Shown: piece after piece, positions 29,338-37,518 of the stretch
Layout: each line of letters opens with the position of its first letter
How positions within the stretch are numbered: the first letter of the stretch is position 1
Assembly (NCBI GenBank): GCA_965230065.1
Contig: OZ245942.1
Coordinates: forward strand, 7,626,001-7,690,000
Reading direction: 5' to 3'
From: G965230065 sp965230065
GTDB lineage: Bacteria > Bacteroidota > Bacteroidia > Cytophagales > Cyclobacteriaceae
DNA: 64,000 nt
Position numbers and translations under genes: made by a program
Notes under the pieces: model-generated
Seen by the model: the letters and a program-made list of their open reading frames with translations, nothing else
Database searches by the model: none
Told to the model about the DNA's origin: nothing

Positions 29338-29931
29338 ATGAGAATTGAATTTTTAACACTCTTATCCGCGATCATATTTTGTGCTTGCGATACCTCAAAA
29401 AAACCTGACCTCACACAACAACCAACTTTAGCCGATTATCAAGTTGGCGAAAAATGGGTTTGGAAATATAAGGGAGTAACTACGGAAGGGGAAGTTCGTT
29501 CGGAAGGAATAGATACCAGAACTATAGTGAATTCTGATAAAGGCTTTGGCATGATCATAGGCAAAGACACCATTCCTCTCACCGAAATTGTAAAGCCGGA
29601 TGAAAGAGAAACTCCTAAGTATGACTGGCCATTGCAAGTCGGTAAAAAATGGAGATACGAGAACAATTGGACAAGCCAGGATGGTACTACAGGAAGTCAA
29701 AGTCAGAATGCAGAGGTGTTATCGTATCAGGAGGAAACAGTAGAAGCCGGAACATTCATGGCTTACACCATAAAATATACCGGTAAAACCACTAATTCCA
29801 GAGGATATAATGCAGATGAAGAGGAGATTTGGTTGTATGCCCCGGCAGTAAAGAACTTTATTAAACTGACTCAGTCTCAGGGTGATTTTTTGTATGTCGA
29901 GGAGTTAATCGAGTACTCAAGACCCAAATAA
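29338..29931 (+). CDS. Lipoprotein of unknown function
   Basis: 197 residues starting MRIEFLTLLSAIIFCACDTS, a lipoprotein signal with probable lipidated Cys near residue 15-17. The mature part has repeated tryptophan/tyrosine beta motifs (YQVGEKWVWKYKG, WPLQVGKKWRYENNW, EEIWLYAPAVKNFIKLTQSQ), giving a beta-sandwich look seen in several DUF families. No catalytic residues are evident. It is the last gene before the cassette-end element at 29944, only 12 bases from its stop. Confidence 0.7.
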   Translation: MRIEFLTLLSAIIFCACDTSKKPDLTQQPTLADYQVGEKWVWKYKGVTTEGEVRSEGIDTRTIVNSDKGFGMIIGKDTIPLTEIVKPDERETPKYDWPLQVGKKWRYENNWTSQDGTTGSQSQNAEVLSYQEETVEAGTFMAYTIKYTGKTTNSRGYNADEEEIWLYAPAVKNFIKLTQSQGDFLYVEELIEYSRPK

Positions 29932-29943
29932 ATAGTCAAAAAC

Positions 29944-30039
29944 GCCTCTAACAAAAGATATAGCTCATGCTTCTACTGATTTATTTGAAACTAAAATGCA
30001 AAACCAATGCTTTGGTGAATATTAATAAAGTTCAGAGGC
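29944..30039 (+). repeat. attC-like element closing the putative 24.5-29.95 kb cassette
   Basis: Begins with GCCTCTAAC (29944-29952), the exact complement of GTTAGAGGC at 24523-24531. It ends with GTTCAGAGGC (30030-30039), an imperfect inverted partner with one extra C, giving an attC-like stem about 96 bases across. An inner hairpin, CCAATGCTTTGG-type, is visible at 30003-30014. A second possible right core, CCGTTATCATC, begins at 30055. Assignment as attC is inference; R''/R' core spacing and the extra-helical base fit the family. Confidence 0.45.
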
Positions 30040-30104
30040 ACGCGCCATATATGGCCGTTATCATCAATAAAGATTTTAAATACACTGATACTTAAAACCT
30101 AACA

Positions 30105-31538
30105 TTGAAAATTTTAAAGAAAGCACTTCTCGGATTTGGAGGATTGACAGTGATAATTCTAATCGCCTTAAGTAGTATTCTCACTGTGGATTCTTATCAG
30201 ACTTCCTTTTTGAAGATGAAAAATCAACCTGAGGCTAGTTTAAATAGCTATTTCATACGGAATGTCAACATTGTTCCAATGACATCTGATACAGTATTAA
30301 CAAATTCAAGTGTCACAATCATAAATGGATTAATAAAAAGTATTGGAGGTAATTCAAATCCTGAAAATTTGACTGAGATAGACGGTAGAGGTGGCTTTCT
30401 TTCACCTGGCTTGACTGACATGCACGTGCACGTTTGGGATAAATATGAACTCGGTTTGTATTTGGCAAATGGGGTTACTGCCATACGCAATCTTTGGGGG
30501 CAGCCCATGCACTTAAGAATAAAGAATGAAGTGATGGAAGATGAATTAATCGCACCATTGTTTTTTACTTCAACTCCTAAACTAACAGGCCCACATTTCA
30601 TCGGGGACGATAATGTCAACCTTACACACCCTAAAGAAGCAAAAGAAAAAATCATTTCGTTCAAAGACCGTGGTTATGATTTCATCAAAACCTATTACGG
30701 CCTGACAGAGGAACTATTCGAAGCAATTCTCAAGCAAGCTGCTATTTCCAAAATGGATATTGTGGCCCATCCCACTCCAGAAGTTCCTTATGATTATCAT
30801 TTTAACCGTCAGATCATTACTATCGAGCATGCGGAAGAGTTTGTGCAACAACCTTTGAACTATCAATTAGATACAGCTAAGCTTAATGAAATAGTTGACG
30901 GTTATGTAGCGAATCCTCATGCAACGCTGAGTCCAACACTAATTGTTTATTATAATATCTACAACATGCTCCAGAACGATACGATTCTCTCTTCTGAGGA
31001 TTTGGATTATATGAATCCGCTCATTCGCATGGTAGATAGTCAAGCTCAATTTGATAGATGGCATGGCTCGAAAAATGATGATGCCACTGTAACTAAACGA
31101 ATAAAGGATCAACATGATTTTCATCTACTTATCGTAAAAAAACTTTACAACCGTGGAGTCAACATTGTCTGCGGAACGGATGGAGGCATTGGTATTACTT
31201 TACCTGGTTTCTCGATACACCAAGAATTGGAATTCTATAAGCAAGTAGGGATGAGTAATTATGAGGTTTTGAAGACAGCAACCGTGAATCCCGCAAAAAC
31301 ACATAATTTTTTGAATGATCTAGGAAGTATCGAGAAAGGTAAAATGGCCAATCTTCTACTATTGGATGAAAATCCCCTTGAAGAATTGAAAACCCTTCAG
31401 ACCCCTAAAATGGTTTTTGTAAAAGGTAGAAAAGTTAACCGTGAGCAATTAAGCCTATTCACAGAAAAGGCAAAGAATAGAAACAATCTAATGGCAACAG
31501 CCTTGAGATATGCAGAATATCTGCTACTGGAGCGCTAA
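30105..31538 (+). CDS. Amidohydrolase family protein, membrane-anchored or exported
   Basis: 477 residues from a TTG start, needed to include the N-terminal membrane/signal segment (ALLGFGGLTVIILIALSSIL). The amidohydrolase metal motif H-x-H is present in GLTDMHVHVWDKYELG. Further likely ligands are His in DIVAHPTPE, His in TIEHAEEF and Asp in CGTDGGIGI, the usual order for the superfamily. The end (NPAKTHNFLNDLGSIEKGKM and ANLLLLDENPLEEL) is typical of imidazolonepropionase-like exported members. The substrate is unknown. Base composition is AT-rich, like the rest of the accessory segment. Confidence 0.85.
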   Translation: MKILKKALLGFGGLTVIILIALSSILTVDSYQTSFLKMKNQPEASLNSYFIRNVNIVPMTSDTVLTNSSVTIINGLIKSIGGNSNPENLTEIDGRGGFLSPGLTDMHVHVWDKYELGLYLANGVTAIRNLWGQPMHLRIKNEVMEDELIAPLFFTSTPKLTGPHFIGDDNVNLTHPKEAKEKIISFKDRGYDFIKTYYGLTEELFEAILKQAAISKMDIVAHPTPEVPYDYHFNRQIITIEHAEEFVQQPLNYQLDTAKLNEIVDGYVANPHATLSPTLIVYYNIYNMLQNDTILSSEDLDYMNPLIRMVDSQAQFDRWHGSKNDDATVTKRIKDQHDFHLLIVKKLYNRGVNIVCGTDGGIGITLPGFSIHQELEFYKQVGMSNYEVLKTATVNPAKTHNFLNDLGSIEKGKMANLLLLDENPLEELKTLQTPKMVFVKGRKVNREQLSLFTEKAKNRNNLMATALRYAEYLLLER

Positions 31539-31781
31539 TAGGCATTAAAGGTGTATGTAATGATAATAAACACTATAGCGCATATCAAGATATTTTCTTT
31601 GGTTGCGCAACGATCACTTCGGGTAAAAAGAAAGTCACTAATATTGCCTAGCAATGTATATTCTTCTCGACCATTACTCATACCAACTAGTCGTGAATCT
31701 CCTTACAGTCGATTTAATTCTGTGTTTGAATTCTAAGCTTTTAATCATAACCAAAATAATAATTATTTCGTCTGAGGTATT
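31539..31781. other. Intergenic stretch with possible degenerate attC-like repeat
   Basis: 243 bases without a convincing gene; a 61-codon frame at 31551-31736 has no protein-like features. At 31531-31545 TAATAGGCATTAAAG differs at one base from TAATAGGTATTAAAG inside the attC-like element at 32809-32865, and AACACTATA near 31570 matches the start of the element at 35629. GCGCTA (31532-31537) can pair with TAGCGC. These fragments suggest a decayed element, but no clear pair of end cores was found. Confidence 0.25.
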
Positions 31782-32816
31782 ATGACCAAGAAAAAATCAA
31801 AACAAATATTCAGAGTTATATTACTAGTCGGAACGGTAACTTCTATGTTCTTTGTGCCCTGGCTTTTGGTAAAGGCATGGATACTTCCGCTACCAGATAC
31901 AGTGCAAGAACAGTTAGATGAGGCCATTGGTCATGGATTTGACGGAATGGTTGTTTATATAGACCAAACTGGCAAACCGCCTCAGTATTATGCTGCAGGC
32001 TGGCATAATCGAGAATCCGAGATACCTGCCAAACCTCAAGCACTATTTAAGATTGCCAGCATCAGCAAGCTATACGACGCTGTGGCTGTCACCAAATTGG
32101 TAAGTGATGAACGTCTTTCTTTGGATAAAACCATCGCAGATTATTTACCGGAGCTTGTAGGAAGAATCGAAAACGCTGACAAAATCACTTTGAGATTGAT
32201 GATACAGCATAGAAGTGGTATTCCTAATTATACGGACGCTCCGAATTTTTGGGCATCTCCAATAGGTTATGATGAAAGTCTTGCATTGATTCTGGACAAG
32301 CCAGCCAATTTTGAACCCGGTGAAGACTATGAATATTGTAATACGAATTATCTTCTCATTGGAAAGATAATGGATGATGTACTTGGCTATAGTAACTTTA
32401 AGTTCAAACAGGAAGAAATTTTAACCCCTTTAAATCTAAACAATACCTTTAGCTCCCTAAGTGAAGTGAATATGGAAGATGTGATGAGTGGCTATCATGT
32501 AGGACATCCATCTGATTTAAAGGCTGACGAATATGGCATGTTAGCCACAGCAGAAGATGTGGGTACTTTTCTGCGGGCATTGAATGATGGATCATTGTTT
32601 GAATCAGGAGAACAAGAAATATATTCTTCCATTTATGAATATGAACATTCTGGTTGGGTTCCCGGATACCAGAGTTTTGCAGAATATCATAAAGATATTG
32701 ATGCTGTTATTGTTGAATTCTACAGTACAACCGACCCTAAACTGTACAATTGGAACTTGTCAGAAATCATAAATAATAGAATCGTCAAAATACTGAAAAG
32801 GCAAAAAAGCTCATAA
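31782..32816 (+). CDS. Serine hydrolase of the beta-lactamase/DD-peptidase fold
   Basis: 344 residues with an N-terminal signal or anchor (about 11-33) and the three motifs of the family: S-x-x-K at Ser93-Lys96 (IASISKLYDA), Y-x-N at Tyr185-Asn187 (YEYCNTNYLL) and H-x-G in EHSGWVPGYQ near the C-terminus in place of the KTG box. This fits class C-like esterases and D-peptidases with unknown substrates. Its stop codon lies inside the R''-like core of the following attC-like element, a common arrangement in integron cassettes. Confidence 0.86.
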   Translation: MTKKKSKQIFRVILLVGTVTSMFFVPWLLVKAWILPLPDTVQEQLDEAIGHGFDGMVVYIDQTGKPPQYYAAGWHNRESEIPAKPQALFKIASISKLYDAVAVTKLVSDERLSLDKTIADYLPELVGRIENADKITLRLMIQHRSGIPNYTDAPNFWASPIGYDESLALILDKPANFEPGEDYEYCNTNYLLIGKIMDDVLGYSNFKFKQEEILTPLNLNNTFSSLSEVNMEDVMSGYHVGHPSDLKADEYGMLATAEDVGTFLRALNDGSLFESGEQEIYSSIYEYEHSGWVPGYQSFAEYHKDIDAVIVEFYSTTDPKLYNWNLSEIINNRIVKILKRQKSS

Positions 32817-32865
32817 CAATGTATAATAGGTATTAAAGCGCCCTTTATACAAACCGTTATAGCTA
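32809..32865 (+). repeat. 57-base attC-like element after the serine hydrolase gene
   Basis: Outer arms AGCTCATAAC (32808-32817) and GTTATAGCT (32856-32864) pair with one unpaired C, like the extra-helical base of attC sites. Inner arms TGTATAA and TTATACA are exact complements. The central part (GTATTAAAGCG) is a loop. Without gaps it matches the element at 35629-35685 at 39 of 57 positions and has the same length. The cassette start that should carry the complement of its left core was not found upstream. Confidence 0.5.
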
Positions 32866-32879
32866 TTAACATAAATATT

Positions 32880-34112
32880 GTGAAACCCAAAAAAGAACAA
32901 ACCCAAGAAAACAATGCACGCCGCGATTTCCTAAAAATGGGAAGTATGGCAGCACTCAGCATGACACTTCCTTTGCATCAATCCTTTGCATTGTCACCTT
33001 CAGCCAAAAAGTTGCGCGTGGGTATTGTGGGAGGGCGCTTCGGTTGTTCGTTCCAGTTTCATGAACATCCCAACTGTATTGTTGAAGCAGTGAGTGATTT
33101 GAGGCCGGAACGTCGGGAGAAACTGATGCAAACCTATGACTGCACAAAATCATACAACTCCCTGGAGGAGTTGGTAAAGGATAAAAACATAGATGCCGTG
33201 GCGGTGTTTACAGAAGGGCCCAACCACGTAAAACATGTGCTGGAATGCCTGAAACACGGCAAACATGTACTTTGTGCAGTCCCTGCCATTTGGGGATCTG
33301 TTGCCGAAGCTGAAACTTTACTGGAAGCCGTGAAAAAATCCGGTTTAATTTATATGATGGCAGAAACCAGTTACTATCAGCAGTTTACCATTTCTGCAAG
33401 AAATTTCTATAAGGAAGGCAAGTTTGGCGAAATTTTCTATTGTGAATCGGAATACCAGCATGACGGTCTGGAAGAACTTTATTTTGAGAACGGAAAACGT
33501 ACATGGCGATACGGCGTGGCACCCATGCATTATCCAACGCATTGTACTGCGCACCTGATCAGCGTTAGCGAAGAACGCTTAACCCAGGTGAGCTGTAATG
33601 GATGGGGTGACGATGATCCAATTCTGAAAGACAATGCTTACGATAATCCCTTCTGGAATGAGTCGGCCTTATTTAAGACGGATCGTGGCAATAGTTTCCG
33701 GGTAAATGTTTGGTGGAAAGGGGCCCATATGGGATGTGAACGGGCACAGTGGATTGGCGACAAAATGAGTTTTTATACGCCTAACCCAATTGGAAGCGAT
33801 TCAATAATTATCAATGCAACTAAAAAACTGGGAAAAGACGATGCAGGCTTTGTACGTACCGAAGCAAAAAAGCAGCCATACGATCAACCAGAATGGTGGG
33901 CTACTGAACTCCTTCCCGAGCCTTTACGGCACAATAGCGGACATCATGGATCGCATACTTTTATCACCCATGAATTTGTGGAAGCATGTTTAGCTGAAAG
34001 AAAACCAACGGTGGATATTCATGAAGCACTCGCTTACACCGTTCCCGGAGTAATTGCCCATGAGTCTGCATTAAAAGGGGGAGCCACCCTGGAGATTCCG
34101 CAATTTGATTAG
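32880..34112 (+). CDS. Gfo/Idh/MocA family oxidoreductase with Tat-type signal
   Basis: 410 residues from a GTG start, which brings the twin-arginine signal ARRDFLKMGSMAALSMTLPL (about 12-31) into the protein. A Rossmann nucleotide-binding domain follows (LRVGIVGGRFGCSFQFHEHP, then EAVSDLRPERREKLM). The family's characteristic E-x-P-region analogue is replaced by CAVPAIWGSV. The C-terminal alpha/beta domain includes YGVAPMHYPTHCTAHLISVS. Such exported members occur widely in Bacteroidota and act on sugars or derivatives. Its base composition is closer to the chromosome than to its AT-rich neighbours. Confidence 0.86.
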   Translation: MKPKKEQTQENNARRDFLKMGSMAALSMTLPLHQSFALSPSAKKLRVGIVGGRFGCSFQFHEHPNCIVEAVSDLRPERREKLMQTYDCTKSYNSLEELVKDKNIDAVAVFTEGPNHVKHVLECLKHGKHVLCAVPAIWGSVAEAETLLEAVKKSGLIYMMAETSYYQQFTISARNFYKEGKFGEIFYCESEYQHDGLEELYFENGKRTWRYGVAPMHYPTHCTAHLISVSEERLTQVSCNGWGDDDPILKDNAYDNPFWNESALFKTDRGNSFRVNVWWKGAHMGCERAQWIGDKMSFYTPNPIGSDSIIINATKKLGKDDAGFVRTEAKKQPYDQPEWWATELLPEPLRHNSGHHGSHTFITHEFVEACLAERKPTVDIHEALAYTVPGVIAHESALKGGATLEIPQFD

Positions 34113-34243
34113 AAAATAATAAAATATCTCCTTCTGGTCACAGGCGCAAAACGTCATGTTCTGTTCCACACTCAGAAACATTTTATTTTAAAAGATTGGC
34201 AAGGGTAAAGTATAATACGCTTTATCCAAGTCCCTTTGTTATA

Positions 34244-34287
34244 TTGCAAATAAAGTTAATGAGCTTTATTCGTATGTTCTCGGCAAT
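34244..34287 (+). repeat. attC-like element, left boundary of the HEPN-type gene's putative cassette
   Basis: Hairpin AATAAAG (34249-34255) with CTTTATT (34264-34270), then CGTATGTTCTCGGCAAT. It matches 24491-24534 at 33 of 44 positions. The core GTTCTCGGC (34276-34284) is the exact complement of GCCGAGAAC at 35629-35637, the far side of the next gene. The three bases that differ from the 24523 copy (CTC versus AGA) are matched by compensating changes at the far end (GAG versus TCT). The rest of 34113-34243 holds nothing recognised. Confidence 0.5.
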
Positions 34288-34305
34288 TAAGAAAAAAAGA
34301 AACCA

Positions 34306-35619
34306 TTGAAAGAAAGTATCCAAAATAGAATTTTTCAATTTTTCATTGAATCAAGCGACTTCAATGGGATTCCATTAAGGCAGATTTCCGATGAAATGAA
34401 AATTGAATATGAAGAGTCAATTGATCTAATTAAAGAATTGGTAAAAGAGGAATCCATTTCAATACAGTCAAGTACTAACCCTCATATAATTGGGTTTCAG
34501 CACTTCCCAATTGAAAGTCAAGTCCAAATTCTCGAAGAAGCAAAAAATATCAAAGTAACAATTCAAAAATTTGATAAAATTACCATTGCTTCTGAAAATA
34601 CAGAATATCCAATTTGTTTATACCCTGCTCAAAGGATATTAAAAGAAAAAAGAGATTTGTCCGAATTTAAGAATGCTGTCTATACTGAACAACTTGCTTT
34701 AGGAGAGCCTCAATTGAAACCAATATTCTTTGAAATAGAAGTGTTAGAAAGGTATTTCAATGACCCAAGATTTGAATTCAAATTTCAAGATTATTCAGGT
34801 AGTATTTATTGCAAATATGATGAAAATGATAAGCCAATTGTAAGAGAAGAAGATGAAGTCTTTCTAAAAACATTTGGGTTAGGCTTTGATGAAGATAATA
34901 ATAGACTAGCAGTTGTTTACCTCCGATATTTGAAAGGATTAACCAATGAACATCAAGTATATTGGAAAAGCAAAGAAGCAAAAGGGAATTGTAAAATGCT
35001 TAAAGAATACCATGAAAATACCATTCTTGGTAATTGGACTTTTTCCTATTCAATATTCTCTGCATTCATCGGAGAATTAAACTTTTTAAATAAACTCTCA
35101 AACGCAATTTTTGGCAAAAAAATATTTAGAAAAAGTTTTGAAAAGAATAACAGACCGAAAGAATTCACTTTTTTCTTTTCTCCAACTTTAAAAAATTACA
35201 ATGAATTTGTTCTGCTGTTAGACAAAATGATTTCTGATAATATCAACAAAGAATTCTTTAAAAGCGAAGTAGAGCTATATGACATTCAAGAAGTGGAGGA
35301 AGGAATTATTGAAAGAAAGCAAAAAGGCACTCTAAGACTATTTGAGGAATGGTTATCTACAAGATTTAATACAATTGAGCAAAGTGCTATCAAAGACATA
35401 TTTAAACCTTTTAAGAAAGTAAGAAGGGAACGGCAAAATCCTGCACACAGAATTAATGAAAATGAATATCACAAAAAATATATAGAAAAGCAGAAAGAAC
35501 TAATAAGGGAATCATATTCTTCAATGAGAACCCTAAGAAATATATTTCAACAGCACCGTAAATCAAGAAGTGTTGAAGTTCCTGATTGGCTGGAAAATGG
35601 TGAAATAAAAATATTTTAA
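34306..35619 (+). CDS. Unknown protein with HEPN-type R-x4-H motif
   Basis: 437 residues from a TTG start, notably AT-rich compared with chromosomal genes. Residues about 1-65 look like a winged-helix segment (RQISDEMKIEYEESIDLIKE). The middle is not recognised. The helical C-terminus contains RRERQNPAHR, where Arg376 and His381 make the R-x4-H motif of HEPN ribonucleases, followed by long charged helices. HEPN proteins of this kind often act in phage defence or toxin systems, but homology to a named family cannot be shown here. It is the only gene between the complementary cores at 34276 and 35629. Confidence 0.55.
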   Translation: MKESIQNRIFQFFIESSDFNGIPLRQISDEMKIEYEESIDLIKELVKEESISIQSSTNPHIIGFQHFPIESQVQILEEAKNIKVTIQKFDKITIASENTEYPICLYPAQRILKEKRDLSEFKNAVYTEQLALGEPQLKPIFFEIEVLERYFNDPRFEFKFQDYSGSIYCKYDENDKPIVREEDEVFLKTFGLGFDEDNNRLAVVYLRYLKGLTNEHQVYWKSKEAKGNCKMLKEYHENTILGNWTFSYSIFSAFIGELNFLNKLSNAIFGKKIFRKSFEKNNRPKEFTFFFSPTLKNYNEFVLLLDKMISDNINKEFFKSEVELYDIQEVEEGIIERKQKGTLRLFEEWLSTRFNTIEQSAIKDIFKPFKKVRRERQNPAHRINENEYHKKYIEKQKELIRESYSSMRTLRNIFQQHRKSRSVEVPDWLENGEIKIF

Positions 35620-35628
35620 AAAAAGCTA

Positions 35629-35685
35629 GCCGAGAACACTATATAAAATGTATTAAAACGCATTTTACACACACCATTGTACGCC
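35629..35685 (+). repeat. 57-base attC-like element after the HEPN-type gene
   Basis: Starts with GCCGAGAAC (35629-35637), the exact complement of GTTCTCGGC at 34276-34284. Inner arms TATATAAAATG (35640-35650) and CATTTTACACA (35661-35671) pair at 9 of 11 positions around a TATTAAAACG loop. It ends with ATTGTACGCC, where the usual G of G|TT is A. It matches the 32809-32865 element at 39 of 57 positions. It begins 9 bases after the gene's stop. Confidence 0.5.
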
Positions 35686-35733
35686 ATAAAAAAATCAAGT
35701 ATTAAAATTAAACAGTAAAAAAGGCAATAATTC

Positions 35734-37518
35734 ATGAATATCATTCAGGTATTATACATTCTATTATTCGGGGCTTTTGCCATAAGCGCGCAGGCACAAC
35801 CTGCAATAGAGATTAGAGTTAATTTACAAGGCTACCCAGGCAATATGCCCAAGCAAGCACTTATTCTTAGTAAAAGGGCATTGGACAACCCGATATTGAT
35901 GTTAAAAAATGATAAAGGAGTAACACTAAAAGAGTACAAGTGCCCACCCCATGAAAAGTCCTGGTATCCATTTTCTCATTATTATATAGCCGATTTTTCA
36001 GATTTTGAAAAAGAAGGAAAGTATTACTTTGAACTAAAAGGGGGTGGAGTTAAGAGTCAATTTTTTTCTATTGGTGCTTATCCTTCATGGCAGGAAGATG
36101 TCATTGGTTTTATAAGAACACAACGTTGTGGCTTTAATCCATATACCAGGGAGTTTTGCCATCAAAGAGACGGGTTAAGTTTCTTCGGCAAAAGATTAGA
36201 TTCCACCAGAATTGACGCTACGGGAGGGTGGCACGATGCGGCTGACCAGCTAAAATACCTTATTACAAGTAGCAACACTACTGCAAGATTGCTTATGGCG
36301 TATCAAATGAAACCTAACAGTTTCAAAGATGAATTTGATGCCAGAGGTTTAGAAGGTGCAAATGAATTACCCGACGTGCTTGATGAAGCAAAGTGGGGGC
36401 TGGAATGGCTATTGAAACTTCACCCAAGTCCCGATGAACTGTACCACCAGGTGGCAGATGACAGAGACCATAGGGGCTTTAAACTACCCCACGAAGACAA
36501 TGCTGATTATGGGTGGGGACCAAATAGTTTCAGACCTGTTTATTACGCTTCAGGCAAACCACAAGGCCTTTCCAAATACAAAAGCCAGGCAACAGGAATC
36601 GCTAATCTAGCGGGCCGTTCGTCTGCTACACTGGCACTAGGGTATCAGGTGTTTAGCCAGTTTAAAGAATATGAAGTATTTGCGCAAACATGTCTGAGGG
36701 CTGCCCACGAACTTTACAACATGGGTAAGCAGCAAGAAGGATATCAACAAGGTAACAGCTTTGGGGCGCCTTACCGCTATGAGGAAAATACCTGGGCGGA
36801 TGATATGGAATGGGCGGCAGCTTGTTTGTATAAGATTTCCAAAGAGGAAAATTTTCTTGAAGATGCCAGAGCTTACGCAAAAATCATCGGCAGCTGGTCT
36901 TGGATGGAGCGAGACACTGCCAGCCACTACGAAATGTACCCCTTTGTAAACATGGGGCATTACGCCTTGTGGCAAGTTGGTGATTCAACAGATAAAAAAG
37001 AGATGAGCGCGTATTATGAACACAATCTGGAAAATATAAAAAAGAGAGCGGAGCAAAACCCCTATGGGATAGGCCATCTGTTTATTTGGTGTTCTAATAA
37101 CCTGGCTGCTGCAGTCGCCACACAAGCGATGTTATATGAAGAAATGACAGGTTCGACAAAATACCGCTTTCTCATGCAAAATCATATCAATTGGTTATTA
37201 GGGTTAAACCCTTGGAACTCGAGTATGATTACAGAAATTCCTGAAAACGTGGATACGCCAGTAGATGTGCACATGCCATTCTGGAGAATTTTAAAAAAAC
37301 CTATCAAGGGAAGCCTTGTTGATGGTCCGCTTCGGTCTACCATTCACGATATAATGTTAGGAATTTCACTGGATGAACCAGACGAATACGCCCATTTACA
37401 ACCTAAACATATCAAGTACATGGATGACTGGGCAGATTATAGTACGAATGAGCCTACTTTAGATGGTTCAGCAGAATTACTTCTTATTTTAACCAGGTTG
37501 AGTAGTGAACCAAATTAA
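35734..37518 (+). CDS. Glycoside hydrolase family 9 enzyme (cellulase-like)
   Basis: 594 residues with a signal peptide ending near AQAQ, an N-terminal immunoglobulin-like CelD_N domain (about 24-115, IEIRVNLQGYPGNMPKQALI) and a GH9 catalytic domain (about 125-590). The nucleophile-side motif reads GGWHDAADQLKY, with the paired aspartates or equivalent near residues 168-172. The proton-donor Glu is probably in YSTNEPTLDGSAEL near the C-terminus. It should hydrolyse beta-1,4-glucans or related polymers outside the cytoplasm. It overlaps the next gene by 14 bases, so they are cotranscribed. Confidence 0.88.
   Translation: MNIIQVLYILLFGAFAISAQAQPAIEIRVNLQGYPGNMPKQALILSKRALDNPILMLKNDKGVTLKEYKCPPHEKSWYPFSHYYIADFSDFEKEGKYYFELKGGGVKSQFFSIGAYPSWQEDVIGFIRTQRCGFNPYTREFCHQRDGLSFFGKRLDSTRIDATGGWHDAADQLKYLITSSNTTARLLMAYQMKPNSFKDEFDARGLEGANELPDVLDEAKWGLEWLLKLHPSPDELYHQVADDRDHRGFKLPHEDNADYGWGPNSFRPVYYASGKPQGLSKYKSQATGIANLAGRSSATLALGYQVFSQFKEYEVFAQTCLRAAHELYNMGKQQEGYQQGNSFGAPYRYEENTWADDMEWAAACLYKISKEENFLEDARAYAKIIGSWSWMERDTASHYEMYPFVNMGHYALWQVGDSTDKKEMSAYYEHNLENIKKRAEQNPYGIGHLFIWCSNNLAAAVATQAMLYEEMTGSTKYRFLMQNHINWLLGLNPWNSSMITEIPENVDTPVDVHMPFWRILKKPIKGSLVDGPLRSTIHDIMLGISLDEPDEYAHLQPKHIKYMDDWADYSTNEPTLDGSAELLLILTRLSSEPN

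Noticed and set aside
24523..29952. Transposon with 9-bp terminal inverted repeats
   Set aside because: No transposase inside, no target duplication at the ends, and the second segment (34276-35637) has a different but self-matching pair of ends, which fits cassettes better than one transposon family.
31551..31736. 61-codon frame between the amidohydrolase and serine hydrolase genes
   Set aside because: Composition and translation are not protein-like, and the region holds repeat fragments instead.
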